A stretch of 64,000 nucleotides of DNA from Pseudoflavitalea rhizosphaerae. GTDB lineage: Bacteria > Bacteroidota > Bacteroidia > Chitinophagales > Chitinophagaceae. Position numbers and translations under genes: made by a program. Numbering within the stretch: the stretch's first letter is position 1; every line of letters starts with the position of its first letter. Positions 35,798 through 44,901 of this stretch are shown here, one piece after another. The DNA is taken from positions 516,029-580,028 of the forward strand of contig NZ_RCSU01000003.1 in the NCBI RefSeq assembly GCF_003991355.1. Direction: 5' to 3'. A model generated the notes under the pieces. It ran no database searches. It saw only the letters and a program-made list of their open reading frames with translations, and was not told where the DNA came from.

Positions 35798-36457
35798 ATG
35801 AAATCAAATACTATCTATACTGTTGGTATCGCAGACGATCACAGCATTATGCGTCAGGGCGTTGCAATGATGATCAATTCATTCGGCGGATTCTCAGTTG
35901 TACTGGAAGCAGGAGACGGTGCCGAAGTATTGAAACAACTTGATGCAGGCAATATACCTGATCTGATACTACTGGACCAGAACATGCCTGAAATAGACGG
36001 GTATGCTACCGCAAAATATCTTATGAATAATTATCCGGGTATCCGTGTGCTGATGTTTAGCATCTATAATTCCGACTCTTTCCTGATCCGCTTCTTACAT
36101 GCAGGAGCAAGAGGATTTGTCCGTAAGGATGCGGACCTTGCTGAGTTGAAGCTGGCAATGCAGACTGTGATGGAAGAAGGCTTTTATCATTCGAACGACA
36201 CAGCGGGAAGGATCACCACTACTTATCGCAGTCCATTCCGCGATGAATTGCTCGGTAAAAGAACATTGACAGACCAGGAGGTTGAGTTCCTGAAGCTGAT
36301 CACTTCAGAAGCAACCTACAAAGCCATTTCTTCCATCATGAGCATCCCAATGCGCGCACTTGATACGATCAGGGATAATCTGTTCATCCGTTTGGGAGTG
36401 AAGAACCGCGTTGGACTGGCTATGTATGCCATCCGCAGCGGTATCGTCCATATCTGA
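35798..36457 (+). CDS. NarL-family response regulator with divergent HTH
   Basis: 219 residues, 6 nt after the kinase gene and so its likely partner. Receiver: acidic pair Asp13-Asp14, acceptor Asp60 (ILLDQNMP), Lys in FVRKDAD. The C-terminal GerE-type domain is altered: where paralogues read SPRTVE.IRD it has IPMRALDTIRDNLF, and TLTDQEVEFLKLITSEATYKAISSI replaces the usual DNA-recognition lead-in. DNA-binding specificity, or binding at all, may differ. Confidence 0.9.
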   Translation: MKSNTIYTVGIADDHSIMRQGVAMMINSFGGFSVVLEAGDGAEVLKQLDAGNIPDLILLDQNMPEIDGYATAKYLMNNYPGIRVLMFSIYNSDSFLIRFLHAGARGFVRKDADLAELKLAMQTVMEEGFYHSNDTAGRITTTYRSPFRDELLGKRTLTDQEVEFLKLITSEATYKAISSIMSIPMRALDTIRDNLFIRLGVKNRVGLAMYAIRSGIVHI

Positions 36458-36734
36458 CGGATAGCTTTTTGCTTTCTAGTTTGTCCATGTAATATTAATC
36501 CCTCCCAATGAGAGCTCCGGAAGCCTGCACCTGGCAAGGCTTAGAAGAAACTATGCCTGCTTCAGGAACAGCCGGAAAGGACGCTGCTTTATTATTGCGT
36601 CGTTACCGGTAATGAAGACAGGTCCTGATCAGCAGGTTCAGGAAAATGGCATAGTTATTCAGACAGATTGGTGAGCCGATCTGTGCGGGCGGCTTATCAA
36701 CTGTGTAACCTGGCCAAGGTGCCGGCTCCGGTTT

Positions 36735-37394
36735 TTAATCGATCAACTTATTGCGCATGCCATACATGATCAATCCGGCAATGGTTTTTGCTCCAACTTT
36801 GGATTTCATATTTTGCCTGATGGTTTCAACTGTGCGCGGGCTGAGAAATACTTCTTTGGAAATCTCTTCCGTGGTTTTGTCTTCCGCCAGCAACCTGAGA
36901 ATGCGGATTTCCTTTTCTGAAAACTTGATGGGATTTGGGTAGAATTGTCTTACCTGTTTCTTGGTTTGAAGTTTGGAAAGTACAGCTTTATTAACAAGAT
37001 CGTTGAAATAGAAGTCTTCATTCATGCAGGCAAGGATAGCCTGGTAGATTTCTTCCGGATCTGATGTTTTGGTGAGATAGGCATTGGCGCCCATTTCCAT
37101 CATTTTGGTGATCATTTCCTGATCATCGTACATGGTGAGTACTACGATTTTTACATCGTTGTATTCTTTGCGGAGGATGCCGATGGCATTCACACCATCC
37201 ACCTCCGGCATCCGGATGTCCATGAGGAGTACATCCGGCTTTTTCAACTTCATCTTGTGCATCAGGTCTTTTCCGTCCTCTGCCTCCCAAAGGATCTTCA
37301 GATATTCTTTGCCTTTGAGAGCCATCTTAATGCCGTCGCGGAAAATCTTGTGATCGTCGGCTATTGATACCTTGATTACCAGTTCAGCGCTCAT
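36735..37394 (-). CDS. NarL-family response regulator (orphan), paralogue 2
   Basis: 219 residues. Receiver acidic pair Asp13-Asp14, acceptor Asp59 (LLMDIRMP), Lys in AYLTKTSD; HTH FSEKEIRILRLLAEDKTTEEISKEVFLSPRTVETIRQNM. Close paralogue of the 33-kb regulator, same strand, no adjacent kinase gene. The direct-repeat element recurs upstream (37762-37880), suggesting gene and upstream region were duplicated together. Confidence 0.93.
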   Translation of the reverse strand: MSAELVIKVSIADDHKIFRDGIKMALKGKEYLKILWEAEDGKDLMHKMKLKKPDVLLMDIRMPEVDGVNAIGILRKEYNDVKIVVLTMYDDQEMITKMMEMGANAYLTKTSDPEEIYQAILACMNEDFYFNDLVNKAVLSKLQTKKQVRQFYPNPIKFSEKEIRILRLLAEDKTTEEISKEVFLSPRTVETIRQNMKSKVGAKTIAGLIMYGMRNKLID

Positions 37395-37761
37395 AACGGG
37401 GCAGGTTTGACTTTATTGGTTGGGTTAGTAACGTACTAAACGATGCCGGTGGACCATCATTGTACCGGGAGAAAAATCCCGTTAAAAATCCGTTGATTAC
37501 ACCGTGCCGGATACTCTCAATCAGCCACACCATTGTCACGGCAAACGCTGCCGTTGCTGCTTCATGCCATTTCCTTTCTCTCCGGATCCTTAACAGGCGC
37601 CGGTTCCTGTAACAATGGTAGTTAGTTTTATTGAAACGGTATCGGGATTTTACCAACACCCGGTACTGGAATATCTACGAACCTAAAAGTAATTACTGAA
37701 CGGCCAAAATCAAGCAATAATGCTCTTGTAGCTTGAAATACACTACAATATATTTGTGCTG
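37395..37761. other. Gene-free region upstream of paralogue 2
   Basis: 367 bp without a credible gene. Contains a weak CGGGA..TCCCG hairpin near 37466-37480. It does not resemble the equivalent region upstream of paralogue 1 between the start codon and the repeat element. Confidence 0.4.
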
Positions 37762-37880
37762 AAGTTGATTGGTACAGAATTGGCAACCTCTTCGATCATC
37801 CAATGTCCTGAGTTTACCGTCCAAAAACTAATTTCCAAATATCCACTGAAAGCCGTGTCAAATCCAATATCAGTCAACTT
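37762..37880 (-). repeat. Hairpin/direct-repeat element, copy 2 (GAYATTGGAT boxes)
   Basis: Ends AAGTTGATTG and CAGTCAACTT pair with one mismatch (G-T capable). Boxes ATCCAATGTC (37798-37807), a related TTTCCAAATATC near 37832, and ATCCAATATC (37862-37871) match copy 1 in order and roughly in spacing. Also shared: GGCAACCTC, ACCGTCCA and a TGCTCTTGT lead-in about 40 nt outside the left arm. Confidence 0.6.
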
Positions 37881-38317
37881 CTTCTTTTTTCCAATTATCT
37901 TTTGAAAAAACGGCTCCCTCTTTTATACTCCAGTTTATCATTTTTTTGCCTGAATGGCAATATTTAGCTTGATACCCACTACCTCCTCTTTCCAACAGTC
38001 CCGTTTTTAAGATCCTCAAAACCTTGGGAATACTTTTCCACAATCCGGCATGATTTGTGAATAACCTCGATGGAGTTCGTAAGTTTTCCAGATTAAATTG
38101 CGATTTTTACCATAGTAAAAATACGGTCTATAAACAGAGTTTCTACTCATTTTTATATCGTAGTAATACCCTGAAATTTCTCGTAAACCCACGACACGCT
38201 TGAATTGCAGGCAATTTAAACCATTTCACCGAGCCTTTCTACCTGTTGCCCACCTTTTTTTTTGGAGGTTCTTTTACCACTCGGAACTACTATTCTAAAC
38301 CTCTTAAACTTACTACT
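37881..38317. other. AT-rich upstream region of the 132-residue protein gene
   Basis: About 440 bp with no convincing gene. Long T and A runs. A region near 38128-38147 (TCTATAAACAGAGTTTCTAC) resembles 33930-33949 upstream of the first regulator gene, possibly a shared promoter element; alignment is short. Confidence 0.35.
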
Positions 38318-38716
38318 ATGATGCAAAACGAACTCATCACTAAACGCGATATCAAGGCTATTGGTGAAGAGATCGGCTTCGAGCTCGGAGCTACAATGGT
38401 TAACGACTACCAAACAGCCAATCCTCAGGATGCTTATTGCTACGTAATCGGTCGTAACATCATCGAAAACATCCTTGCTCAACCTGGTTGCGTAGGCATT
38501 CAGTTCTACAACGCTTACAATGAAATGGGCGAAAAAACTTTGGTTTATGTAGGTTTAGACGCTGATGGCAAAGCCATCCTCGAGTACGCTACTGTAAACC
38601 AGGAAGGCCAACTGTCAACCAACAAAGGCATCGTGGCCGACCGTATTGTTCGCAGGCCAAGCACTCCACCGCCCACTTCGCCTGAGCCCGACACATTCAC
38701 CTGGATCGTCGATTAA
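38318..38716 (+). CDS. Conserved small protein of unknown function
   Basis: 132 residues from ATG 38318 (a second ATG follows immediately); a frame from 38246 is longer but unlikely. Soluble, with TKRDIKAIGEEIGFELG, IGRNIIENILAQPGCVGIQFY and KTLVYVGLDADGKAILEY; the C-terminus is proline-rich (STPPPTSPEPD). I recall similar proteins in other Bacteroidota but know no function. It lies between an orphan regulator and a 7TM-kinase cluster, so a signalling link is possible but unproven. Confidence 0.75.
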   Translation: MMQNELITKRDIKAIGEEIGFELGATMVNDYQTANPQDAYCYVIGRNIIENILAQPGCVGIQFYNAYNEMGEKTLVYVGLDADGKAILEYATVNQEGQLSTNKGIVADRIVRRPSTPPPTSPEPDTFTWIVD

Positions 38717-38749
38717 ATAGAATTTATTTGAACTTCATGATGCCTTTTA

Positions 38750-38757
38750 TATATTTG
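38750..38757 (+). promoter_or_regulatory. -7 box (TAtaTTTG) before the 7TM gene
   Basis: TATATTTG ends 7 nt before an ATG at 38765. That ATG is out of frame with the 7TM coding frame, which matters for the start of that gene. Confidence 0.45.
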
Positions 38758-38764
38758 ACCCCAA

Positions 38765-39488
38765 ATGCTGTTCAAATATAGAGGCTCTACTTCAACATAT
38801 TACTATTTATTCCCACTTATTACCCTTATTACTGTTCGTCATATTCTTTAAAAGAAACAGAAGAACAGAGATAAGGGTAATTTTATTTTATTGCGGATAC
38901 GCTTTTCTGAATGATCTCACTATTTCCAATCTGAGCCTTCGGACCAGTGAATCGAACAATTTTCTGATCTATATCCTGCTGAGCGTTTTCACTGTTTTCG
39001 AATATTTGTTGTTCTCAGCATTTATCTGGCTCAACCTGCGGAAAGGCGTCTTCAAGAAGATCGTACTGATCGCATCCCCTTTCTTTCTGACCTTTTCTTT
39101 CTTTGAATTCTTCAGAACACAGGGATCATCCATTGACTCACTGAGTATTACAGTGGAATATCTCCTGCTTATCATATTCTGCCTGTTCTATTTCTTCAAA
39201 GAGATCAATCAACCCGAATCTGTATTCATCTATTCCTCGTACACTTTCTGGGTAATTGTAGGCATTCTCATCTATTCCACGGGAACTTTCTTCTTTTTTA
39301 CCTATTCCAGGAATTTAAGTGATGAAGAATGGGCCAAATGGTCAGTCATAAATTATATATTTACTATTATTAAGAATATTCTTTTTGGAATTGCCGTGAT
39401 CATGCCCAAAAAGAACGATACGCTCCAATCCCAGGAAAAACATTACAGGGATCAACTCTTTGATCCACCACCACTAAACCCATTATAA
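38765..39488 (+). CDS. Seven-helix membrane protein, apparent 5' frameshift or non-standard start
   Basis: The frame that ends at 39488 stays open back to 38721 and encodes seven hydrophobic segments, beginning IEALLQHITIYSHLLPLLLF near 38778. Starting at the first TTG (39006) would lose about three helices. No ATG/GTG/TTG lies in this frame upstream. The ATG at 38765, just after a TAtaTTTG box, is in another frame; removing one A at 38774-38776 would join it to the 7TM frame. Small cytoplasmic tail (KKNDTLQSQEKHY). Precedes a kinase gene by 25 nt; likely its sensor partner. A true start at ATA/ATT or a base error are alternatives. Confidence 0.6.
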
Positions 39489-39513
39489 AAAACCAATTAC
39501 CTGTTCATAGGCC

Positions 39514-40353
39514 ATGCTCTTCCTCCAGATAAGCAGCACTGATAGCCCCGTTTCCCTGGTACTGTTCTTTGGTACAGTAGGCATGTTGGCATTGACCATC
39601 GGCCTTATCGTCTTCATCATCTTCCACCAACGGAAAGTGATCCGCTACCAGCTTCAGTTACAGCGGCTGGAGCAGGAGCAACAGAAGATGCTGCTCAACG
39701 CCTCCATCCGCCTGCAGGAAGAAGAACGCCAGCGCATAGCCGCGGACCTTCACGATGATGCAGGCCCACTCCTCGCCACCGCCCGCTTGTATCTGAACGA
39801 GAACCTCGTAAACCTCGATAAGACTTCGCAACTTCAAAGCATCTACAATGCCAAGCAGATCATCGATGATACCATCCAGCTGATCAGGAATATCTCACAT
39901 AGCCTCATGCCCCCCACCCTGAAGAATTTCGGGCTGGAATCTGCCGTGAACGACCTCTTCCAGAAGATCAGCGGCTCGGGCAGCATGAACGCCAGTTGCA
40001 GGTTCCATGATTATCGCGACAGGCTCCATCCGGACCAGGAGCTGATCATTTTCCGCGTTATACAAGAGTTGGTGAATAATATCCTCAAACACAGCAATGC
40101 CAGTTTCATTCATGTTACCCAGAATCTCGGCGGAAACAAGCTGTATATCAGGATGCACCACGACGGGAAGGGAATTACCCAGAGCGATTTCGAGAAACTC
40201 AACAAAAGCAACCAGGGCCTGGGTCTAAAAAATATCCAGAGCCGCCTCAAGCTCCTGCACGGAAGAATTTACTTTGAAAAAGACATGTCTCAAACCTATT
40301 ATAAAGTAACCATTGAAATACCAAGAGTTGAGGAAGAAGTAGTAGCAGAATGA
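39514..40353 (+). CDS. Sensor histidine kinase, HisKA_3, with one membrane helix
   Basis: 279 residues. One helix (about 13-37), a coiled-coil linker (QLQLQRLEQEQQKMLLNASIRLQEEERQR), acceptor His80 in AADLHDDAGPLL, N box QELVNNILKHSNA, an altered G1 (HHDGKGI instead of DDG.GI) and G2 GLGLKNIQSRLKLLHG. No sensor domain, so input probably comes from the flanking 7TM proteins via the coiled coil. The regulator gene lies 57 nt downstream. Confidence 0.92.
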   Translation: MLFLQISSTDSPVSLVLFFGTVGMLALTIGLIVFIIFHQRKVIRYQLQLQRLEQEQQKMLLNASIRLQEEERQRIAADLHDDAGPLLATARLYLNENLVNLDKTSQLQSIYNAKQIIDDTIQLIRNISHSLMPPTLKNFGLESAVNDLFQKISGSGSMNASCRFHDYRDRLHPDQELIIFRVIQELVNNILKHSNASFIHVTQNLGGNKLYIRMHHDGKGITQSDFEKLNKSNQGLGLKNIQSRLKLLHGRIYFEKDMSQTYYKVTIEIPRVEEEVVAE

Positions 40354-40410
40354 TTCAATGGTTCATGTTCATACATTCTGTAAATTTAGACTGCCAATAT
40401 CATAAAAACA

Positions 40411-41067
40411 ATGGGACCCATTAAAGTTGCTATCGCAGACGACCACAAGATCTTTCGAAAAGGAGTGATACTTTCCCTCCGTCCCTACACAAATATCAAA
40501 TTTGTGCTGGAGGCGGAGAACGGGCAGGAACTGTTAGACAATCTGCCGGGATTGACGGAGCAGCCTGATGTAATTCTGATGGACCTTAGAATGCCGCTGA
40601 AAGACGGAATTGAAACCACCAAGATCATTGCCCGGCAATATCCGCAGATCCATGTGATTGCGCTGACCATGTATGAAGATGAGCGCTTCGTCAGTCATAT
40701 GATGGAAATCGGCGCCAACGGATATTTGCTCAAAAGCGCTGATCCTGCCGAGATCAAGAAAGCCATTATGGAAGTAATGAGCAAAGGCTATTATCTCAAC
40801 AATTTCGTGAACAGGATATTGTTGAAAAAATCGCATGCCCGCCAGAAAGTAGTGCCAACGCTCAATAGCGAGATCACCCTGAGCGATCGTGAAAGAGATG
40901 TGATCAAGTACATCTGCATGGAATTCACAGCGCATGAAATTGCACAGAAGCTGGAAGTGAGCCCCAGAACTGTGGAGGCGATAAAAGACCGGTTGATGGA
41001 ACGCTTTGGCTCCAAGAACACTGCCGGCCTTGTTTTCTTTGCCGTAAAAAACAACCTGATCGATTAG
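40411..41067 (+). CDS. NarL-family response regulator
   Basis: 218 residues. Receiver with Asp10-Asp11, acceptor Asp58 (VILMDLRMP), Lys in GYLLKSAD, and a canonical GerE HTH (LSDRERDVIKYICMEFTAHEIAQKLEVSPRTVEAIKDRL). Probable partner of the kinase 57 nt upstream. The 7TM gene downstream begins 43 nt later in the same direction. Confidence 0.94.
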   Translation: MGPIKVAIADDHKIFRKGVILSLRPYTNIKFVLEAENGQELLDNLPGLTEQPDVILMDLRMPLKDGIETTKIIARQYPQIHVIALTMYEDERFVSHMMEIGANGYLLKSADPAEIKKAIMEVMSKGYYLNNFVNRILLKKSHARQKVVPTLNSEITLSDRERDVIKYICMEFTAHEIAQKLEVSPRTVEAIKDRLMERFGSKNTAGLVFFAVKNNLID

Positions 41068-41110
41068 ATTTATTACTCTATGAAACCCCGGTTACAGACT
41101 TGTAGCCATT

Positions 41111-41791
41111 ATGGTAAATGCCGGAACTATACAGAACACCCTTTGCATCATCGCCATGCTGGCTGCGCTGGCGCCGGCCCTGATCATCCTGTTCAGACGG
41201 GTGTGGCAATCGGATATACTGAACTTCCTGATGGTGTTCTCCCTCCTCAGTTTCATGCACCAGCTGCTCACGGGAATCATGCCGGCTAACCAAATCGGCT
41301 ACCACTTCACACATGCAGCTTTCAGTCTTGGTGAATTCATCCTGTTGCTCTTCCTGCTCAGACCTCCGGCAGATCCCAGATGGAAGCGCGATCTCTTCTA
41401 TATCTTTTCCATCGCATTCCTCTCCGTGATCATCACTGTGTATGCCATCACGGGTGCCGCGTCTTCCGGAAGCACTATAATGGTTTTACAGAACCTGATC
41501 CTGCTGGCAGCCTCCATTGCAGGTTTAATACAGTTACTTAGATCAGGAGAAGTATTCATTTTCCAGTTGCCGCTTTTCTGGATCATTGCAGGTACCATCG
41601 CCTTCTCCTGTATGGAACTGTTGCTGGCAATGGTCCCATACAACGGGAACGGACAGCCGCAAAGGGAAATGGCTATCATGCAATCACTCGTTATCATTAT
41701 CAGGAGCGTTTTCTTCATCATCGCCGCATCCACCAAAATAAAGAACCCTGCAGTGAAGCACACTACAGGGTTTAAAGAGTTCAGGTACTGA
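41111..41791 (+). CDS. Seven-helix membrane protein
   Basis: 226 residues with seven hydrophobic segments (about 7-25, 36-55, 65-83, 92-110, 118-137, 146-168, 184-204) and almost no soluble part. Same size and layout as the 7TM protein at 38.8 kb although sequence similarity is low. Arrangement 7TM - kinase - regulator - 7TM suggests membrane sensors encoded apart from a sensor-less kinase. No enzyme motif seen. Possibly a distant relative of 7TMR-type receptors. Confidence 0.8.
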   Translation: MVNAGTIQNTLCIIAMLAALAPALIILFRRVWQSDILNFLMVFSLLSFMHQLLTGIMPANQIGYHFTHAAFSLGEFILLLFLLRPPADPRWKRDLFYIFSIAFLSVIITVYAITGAASSGSTIMVLQNLILLAASIAGLIQLLRSGEVFIFQLPLFWIIAGTIAFSCMELLLAMVPYNGNGQPQREMAIMQSLVIIIRSVFFIIAASTKIKNPAVKHTTGFKEFRY

Positions 41792-41800
41792 TGGGACGAG

Positions 41801-41850
41801 ATCGCCGGAGGCGATCAAATAGAAGTCACTCGCGGGGACGCGAGCGACTG
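41801..41850 (+). repeat. Compound palindrome, copy 4 (remnant)
   Basis: Only the last two modules remain: ATCGCCGGAGGCGAT and GTCACTCGCGGGGACGCGAGCGACTG, joined by AAATAGAA as in the full copies. It lies between the 7TM gene and the CoA-transferase genes (convergent). Confidence 0.85.
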
Positions 41851-41871
41851 GGCACAGCATAAATATTTTCG

Positions 41872-42531
41872 TCAGATCTTCATTTCGGGAATATCTCCTT
41901 CGATGATGAGCTTGCCGGCAGTTTTCGATTTGATCTCCTCCACAGTCACGCCAGGAGCACGTTCCAACAATTTGAAACCGCCTCCGGGCATTACTTCCAG
42001 CACAGCCAGGTCAGACACGATGCGCTTCACACAGTTCACTCCTGTAAGCGGCAGCGTACAGGCCGGCAGTACTTTCGATTCTCCTTTAGGGTTAGTATGC
42101 ATCATCGCTACGATGATATTCTTGGCGCTGGCCACCAGGTCCATCGCTCCTCCCATCCCTTTCACCATTTTCCCGGGGATCTTCCAGTTGGCAATGTCTC
42201 CGTTCTCAGAAACTTCCATCGCACCCAAAACCGTGAGGTCAACCTTCCCGGCGCGGATCATTCCAAAACTTTCGGCGCTGTCGAAAAAAGCGCTGCCGGG
42301 AATGGTAGTAACTGTTTCCTTGCCTGCATTGATCAGGTCAGCATCTATTTGCTCTTCGTCGGGATAAGGGCCCATACCGAGCAGTCCGTTTTCTGACTGC
42401 AGCATGATGCTCATTCCCCCAGGGATATAATTGCTCACCAGCGTGGGGATGCCGATGCCAAGATTAACATACATACCATCGCGCAGTTCCTGCGCAATAC
42501 GTTTTGCAATACCGAATTTATCTAAAGCCAT
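41872..42531 (-). CDS. scoB: 3-oxoacid CoA-transferase subunit B
   Basis: 219 residues. With subunit A transfers CoA between succinyl-CoA and acetoacetate (or a related 3-oxoacid). Catalytic Glu in [27 protein letters not shown] and [17 protein letters not shown] are typical. Gene order A-B with a 32-nt gap, as in most bacteria. Substrate within the family cannot be fixed from sequence. Confidence 0.95.
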   Translation of the reverse strand: MALDKFGIAKRIAQELRDGMYVNLGIGIPTLVSNYIPGGMSIMLQSENGLLGMGPYPDEEQIDADLINAGKETVTTIPGSAFFDSAESFGMIRAGKVDLTVLGAMEVSENGDIANWKIPGKMVKGMGGAMDLVASAKNIIVAMMHTNPKGESKVLPACTLPLTGVNCVKRIVSDLAVLEVMPGGGFKLLERAPGVTVEEIKSKTAGKLIIEGDIPEMKI

Positions 42532-42563
42532 AAAAGCATTTGAAGATGAAAAAATTGAACAGG

Positions 42564-43265
42564 TCAGAGCTTTACCGTGCGTCTTTCGATCCGTTTCTCA
42601 TAATTACCGCCCTGGAAGATGCGATGAACGTAGATCCCGGCCACATGCACATCATCCGGATCGATCTCTCCGGGTTTCACCAGCTGCTCCACTTCCGCAA
42701 TGGTGATATCACCGGCTTTTGCCATGGAAGTAGAGAAATTACGGGTGGTTTTGCGGAATACCAGGTTGCCCAGGGTATCACCTTTCCAGGCCTTCACAAT
42801 GGAGAAAGACGCATGCAGCGCATGTTCCATGAGGTACATCTTTCCATTGAACTCACGCACTTCTTTGCCTGCAGCTATTTCTGTTCCATAACCTGCCGGC
42901 GTATAAAAAGCGGGAATGCCCATACCGGCCATCTGTATGCGCGTTGCGAGTGTGCCCTGCGGAATAAGGTCCACTTCCAGTTCTCCATTGAGGAGCTGGC
43001 GCTCAAACTCCGCATTCTCTCCCACATAGGAGCTCATCATTTTTTTGATCTGGCGGGTCTTCAGCATCAGGCCCAGTCCGAAATCATCCACACCGGCATT
43101 ATTGGAGATGCAGGTAAGGTTCTTCACCCCACTGCGCACCAGCGCCGCAATACTGTTCTCGGGGATACCACAAAGACCAAAGCCACCCAACATGATGGTG
43201 GCTCCGTCCTGTATATCTTTTACTGCCTCATCGGCATTTGCAACAACTTTATTCATATCTGACAA
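42564..43265 (-). CDS. scoA: 3-oxoacid CoA-transferase subunit A
   Basis: 233 residues. [11 protein letters not shown]oA-binding glycine motif, [11 protein letters not shown] and [14 protein letters not shown] ([12 protein letters not shown]) blocks of the family are present. First gene of the pair, transcribed leftward, likely with the promoter just upstream near 43266-43300. Confidence 0.95.
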   Translation of the reverse strand: MSDMNKVVANADEAVKDIQDGATIMLGGFGLCGIPENSIAALVRSGVKNLTCISNNAGVDDFGLGLMLKTRQIKKMMSSYVGENAEFERQLLNGELEVDLIPQGTLATRIQMAGMGIPAFYTPAGYGTEIAAGKEVREFNGKMYLMEHALHASFSIVKAWKGDTLGNLVFRKTTRNFSTSMAKAGDITIAEVEQLVKPGEIDPDDVHVAGIYVHRIFQGGNYEKRIERRTVKL

Positions 43266-43318
43266 GCGAATTTTAGATGGTAAAAATACAGATAAACCAG
43301 GAGGCGGGAAGCAGCGGC

Positions 43319-43984
43319 TTATGGCGCCGGTTTCAAACGCTGGTCCATGGCCTTGTTGCGTAACCTGTTGAGCACGGAATCCTTCCTGCGTTTCAGGTCC
43401 GCTGAATCCGGTTTTATTTTGGGGTTGACTGTACTACGCTTTAAATTTTTAGCGATAGAGTCTGCTCTCAATTTGTTGGCAACCGAGTCAGCTTTCCGTT
43501 TGTTGGCGATAGAGTCCCTGTAAAATTTAGCGTATACAGTGTCCTTCATTTTCAGGTTCTGTAGTGAATCTTTTCTCTGTTGTTCACGCTGGCGTTCCTG
43601 CAACTCTTCATCCCTTTTACGATTGGCTTGCGTATAGATGGAATCGAACATCGACTTACTGATATCCGGGCGCGACAAATAGAACCTGTAGCTTTTCAGG
43701 AATTCTTCCTGTGTAATATCATGGATCTGGAATACCTGGTCGTAGAGTTTGAGGGTCTCCGTTTTGATATCCTTGCGTTTGGAGGTATCCGAAGGAAAAT
43801 AGGTGATAGCATAGCGATCCGCCAGGATCATATCCCACATCACTGCCTGCATCGACTCACGGTCCAGCACACCTGAAGGGACTTTATTCTTATCAGAGCA
43901 GGCGCCGAAACCCAGCGCCAGGGCTACTCCTATGATCAATACGATATTGCCTCTCTTCCGCTTCACTAAGGGTGAACGCATCAT
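43319..43984 (-). CDS. DUF4296 lipoprotein
   Basis: 221 residues. Lipobox LGFGACSDK, then DUF4296 core ([56 protein letters not shown]) and a long lysine/arginine/aspartate-rich, low-complexity helical tail ([18 protein letters not shown] repeats). Starts inside the stop of the PorD-like gene (ATGA, 4-nt overlap), so translationally coupled. Function unknown; found widely in Bacteroidota. Confidence 0.9.
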   Translation of the reverse strand: MMRSPLVKRKRGNIVLIIGVALALGFGACSDKNKVPSGVLDRESMQAVMWDMILADRYAITYFPSDTSKRKDIKTETLKLYDQVFQIHDITQEEFLKSYRFYLSRPDISKSMFDSIYTQANRKRDEELQERQREQQRKDSLQNLKMKDTVYAKFYRDSIANKRKADSVANKLRADSIAKNLKRSTVNPKIKPDSADLKRRKDSVLNRLRNKAMDQRLKPAP

Positions 43985-44901
43985 TTCAATTCCGATTTAT
44001 AGGTGTTGGCGTTGGAGATATCGATCTTCTGGAGGATATCCCGTGCTTTCTGTTTTTCTTCGGGTGTGGCTTTTTTGAAGATCTTGATCAGTTCCTGGGA
44101 TTTGCCCTGCAGGAAGAAAGGGATGATCATCGTATTGCCGATATCGTTATTGAGGCTGTTGAGCATGCTGAGGGTATTCAGTACTGCTGTACGCCCTTCA
44201 TTCTCGTTCTCATACATATGGTCCATTCCCAGTCTGTAATAGCTGTACATGGCATCATGAATGGAATTATAGCGGTTGTTCACCAGGTTCTCCACCAGCC
44301 AGTAGCGATTGCGCAATCCGTCGAATGCTTTCCAACCGGTAATATCCCTGTTTTCCGGAGCATTGTTCACTACATTCTGTGCTTTCTGGAAATAAGGATC
44401 GCCGCCGCGAAGTGAATAGGAATTGAAATCGAGGCCCAGGATCATGTACACATAATACGCAAACACAGCGCTGAGGTTGGATACCAGCGGGTCTGAGCCT
44501 GACACACGATTATCGTTGAACTCGAAGGGCTGGAATTCCACATAGCGGAAAGTAAGGCCATCGTCCTGGAAATTGATCAATGGTGTTTCGTAGTTGGTAT
44601 TGAACACCGGTCGTGCAGCCTGCACCGTTAGTGTGGCTTTGTATACATTTCCCGGTTGTGCTTCCAGGATGTTCACGAGGAAATTGCAATTGATCTTTTC
44701 ATTGGCCTGAAAAGTTTCATTGGTCCATTTCCTGTTATTGAGAAAATTATTGATGGTGTTCTGCAGGGTGGAGAACACTTTCTTGTCTGTTTGTGAGCTC
44801 ACGCGGCCGGCATTGATGCTGACGCGGGCATTGAGCTCCTGCGCCTGTATCATGATCGGCAAAACAGCCACTGTGAGTATCAGCAATATCTGTTTACGCA
44901 T
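43981..44901 (-). CDS. DUF4835 protein (PorD-like, type IX secretion)
   Basis: 306 residues, signal peptide (cleavage near MIQAQ). DUF4835 core: ELNARVSINAGRVS, VFSTLQNTINNFLNNRKWTNETF, NCNFLVNILE, NVVNNAPENRDITGWKAFDGLRNRYWLVENL. The family is called PorD in some databases and connected with type IX secretion; I know this name but not a settled function. Overlaps coaBC by 8 nt on one side and the DUF4296 gene by 4 nt on the other: one operon. Confidence 0.88.
   Translation of the reverse strand: MRKQILLILTVAVLPIMIQAQELNARVSINAGRVSSQTDKKVFSTLQNTINNFLNNRKWTNETFQANEKINCNFLVNILEAQPGNVYKATLTVQAARPVFNTNYETPLINFQDDGLTFRYVEFQPFEFNDNRVSGSDPLVSNLSAVFAYYVYMILGLDFNSYSLRGGDPYFQKAQNVVNNAPENRDITGWKAFDGLRNRYWLVENLVNNRYNSIHDAMYSYYRLGMDHMYENENEGRTAVLNTLSMLNSLNNDIGNTMIIPFFLQGKSQELIKIFKKATPEEKQKARDILQKIDISNANTYKSELK

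Noticed and set aside
39006..39488. Annotating the first 7TM gene from TTG 39006
   Set aside because: It would drop helices that are in the same open frame upstream and give about four helices instead of seven, unlike its counterpart at 41.1 kb.
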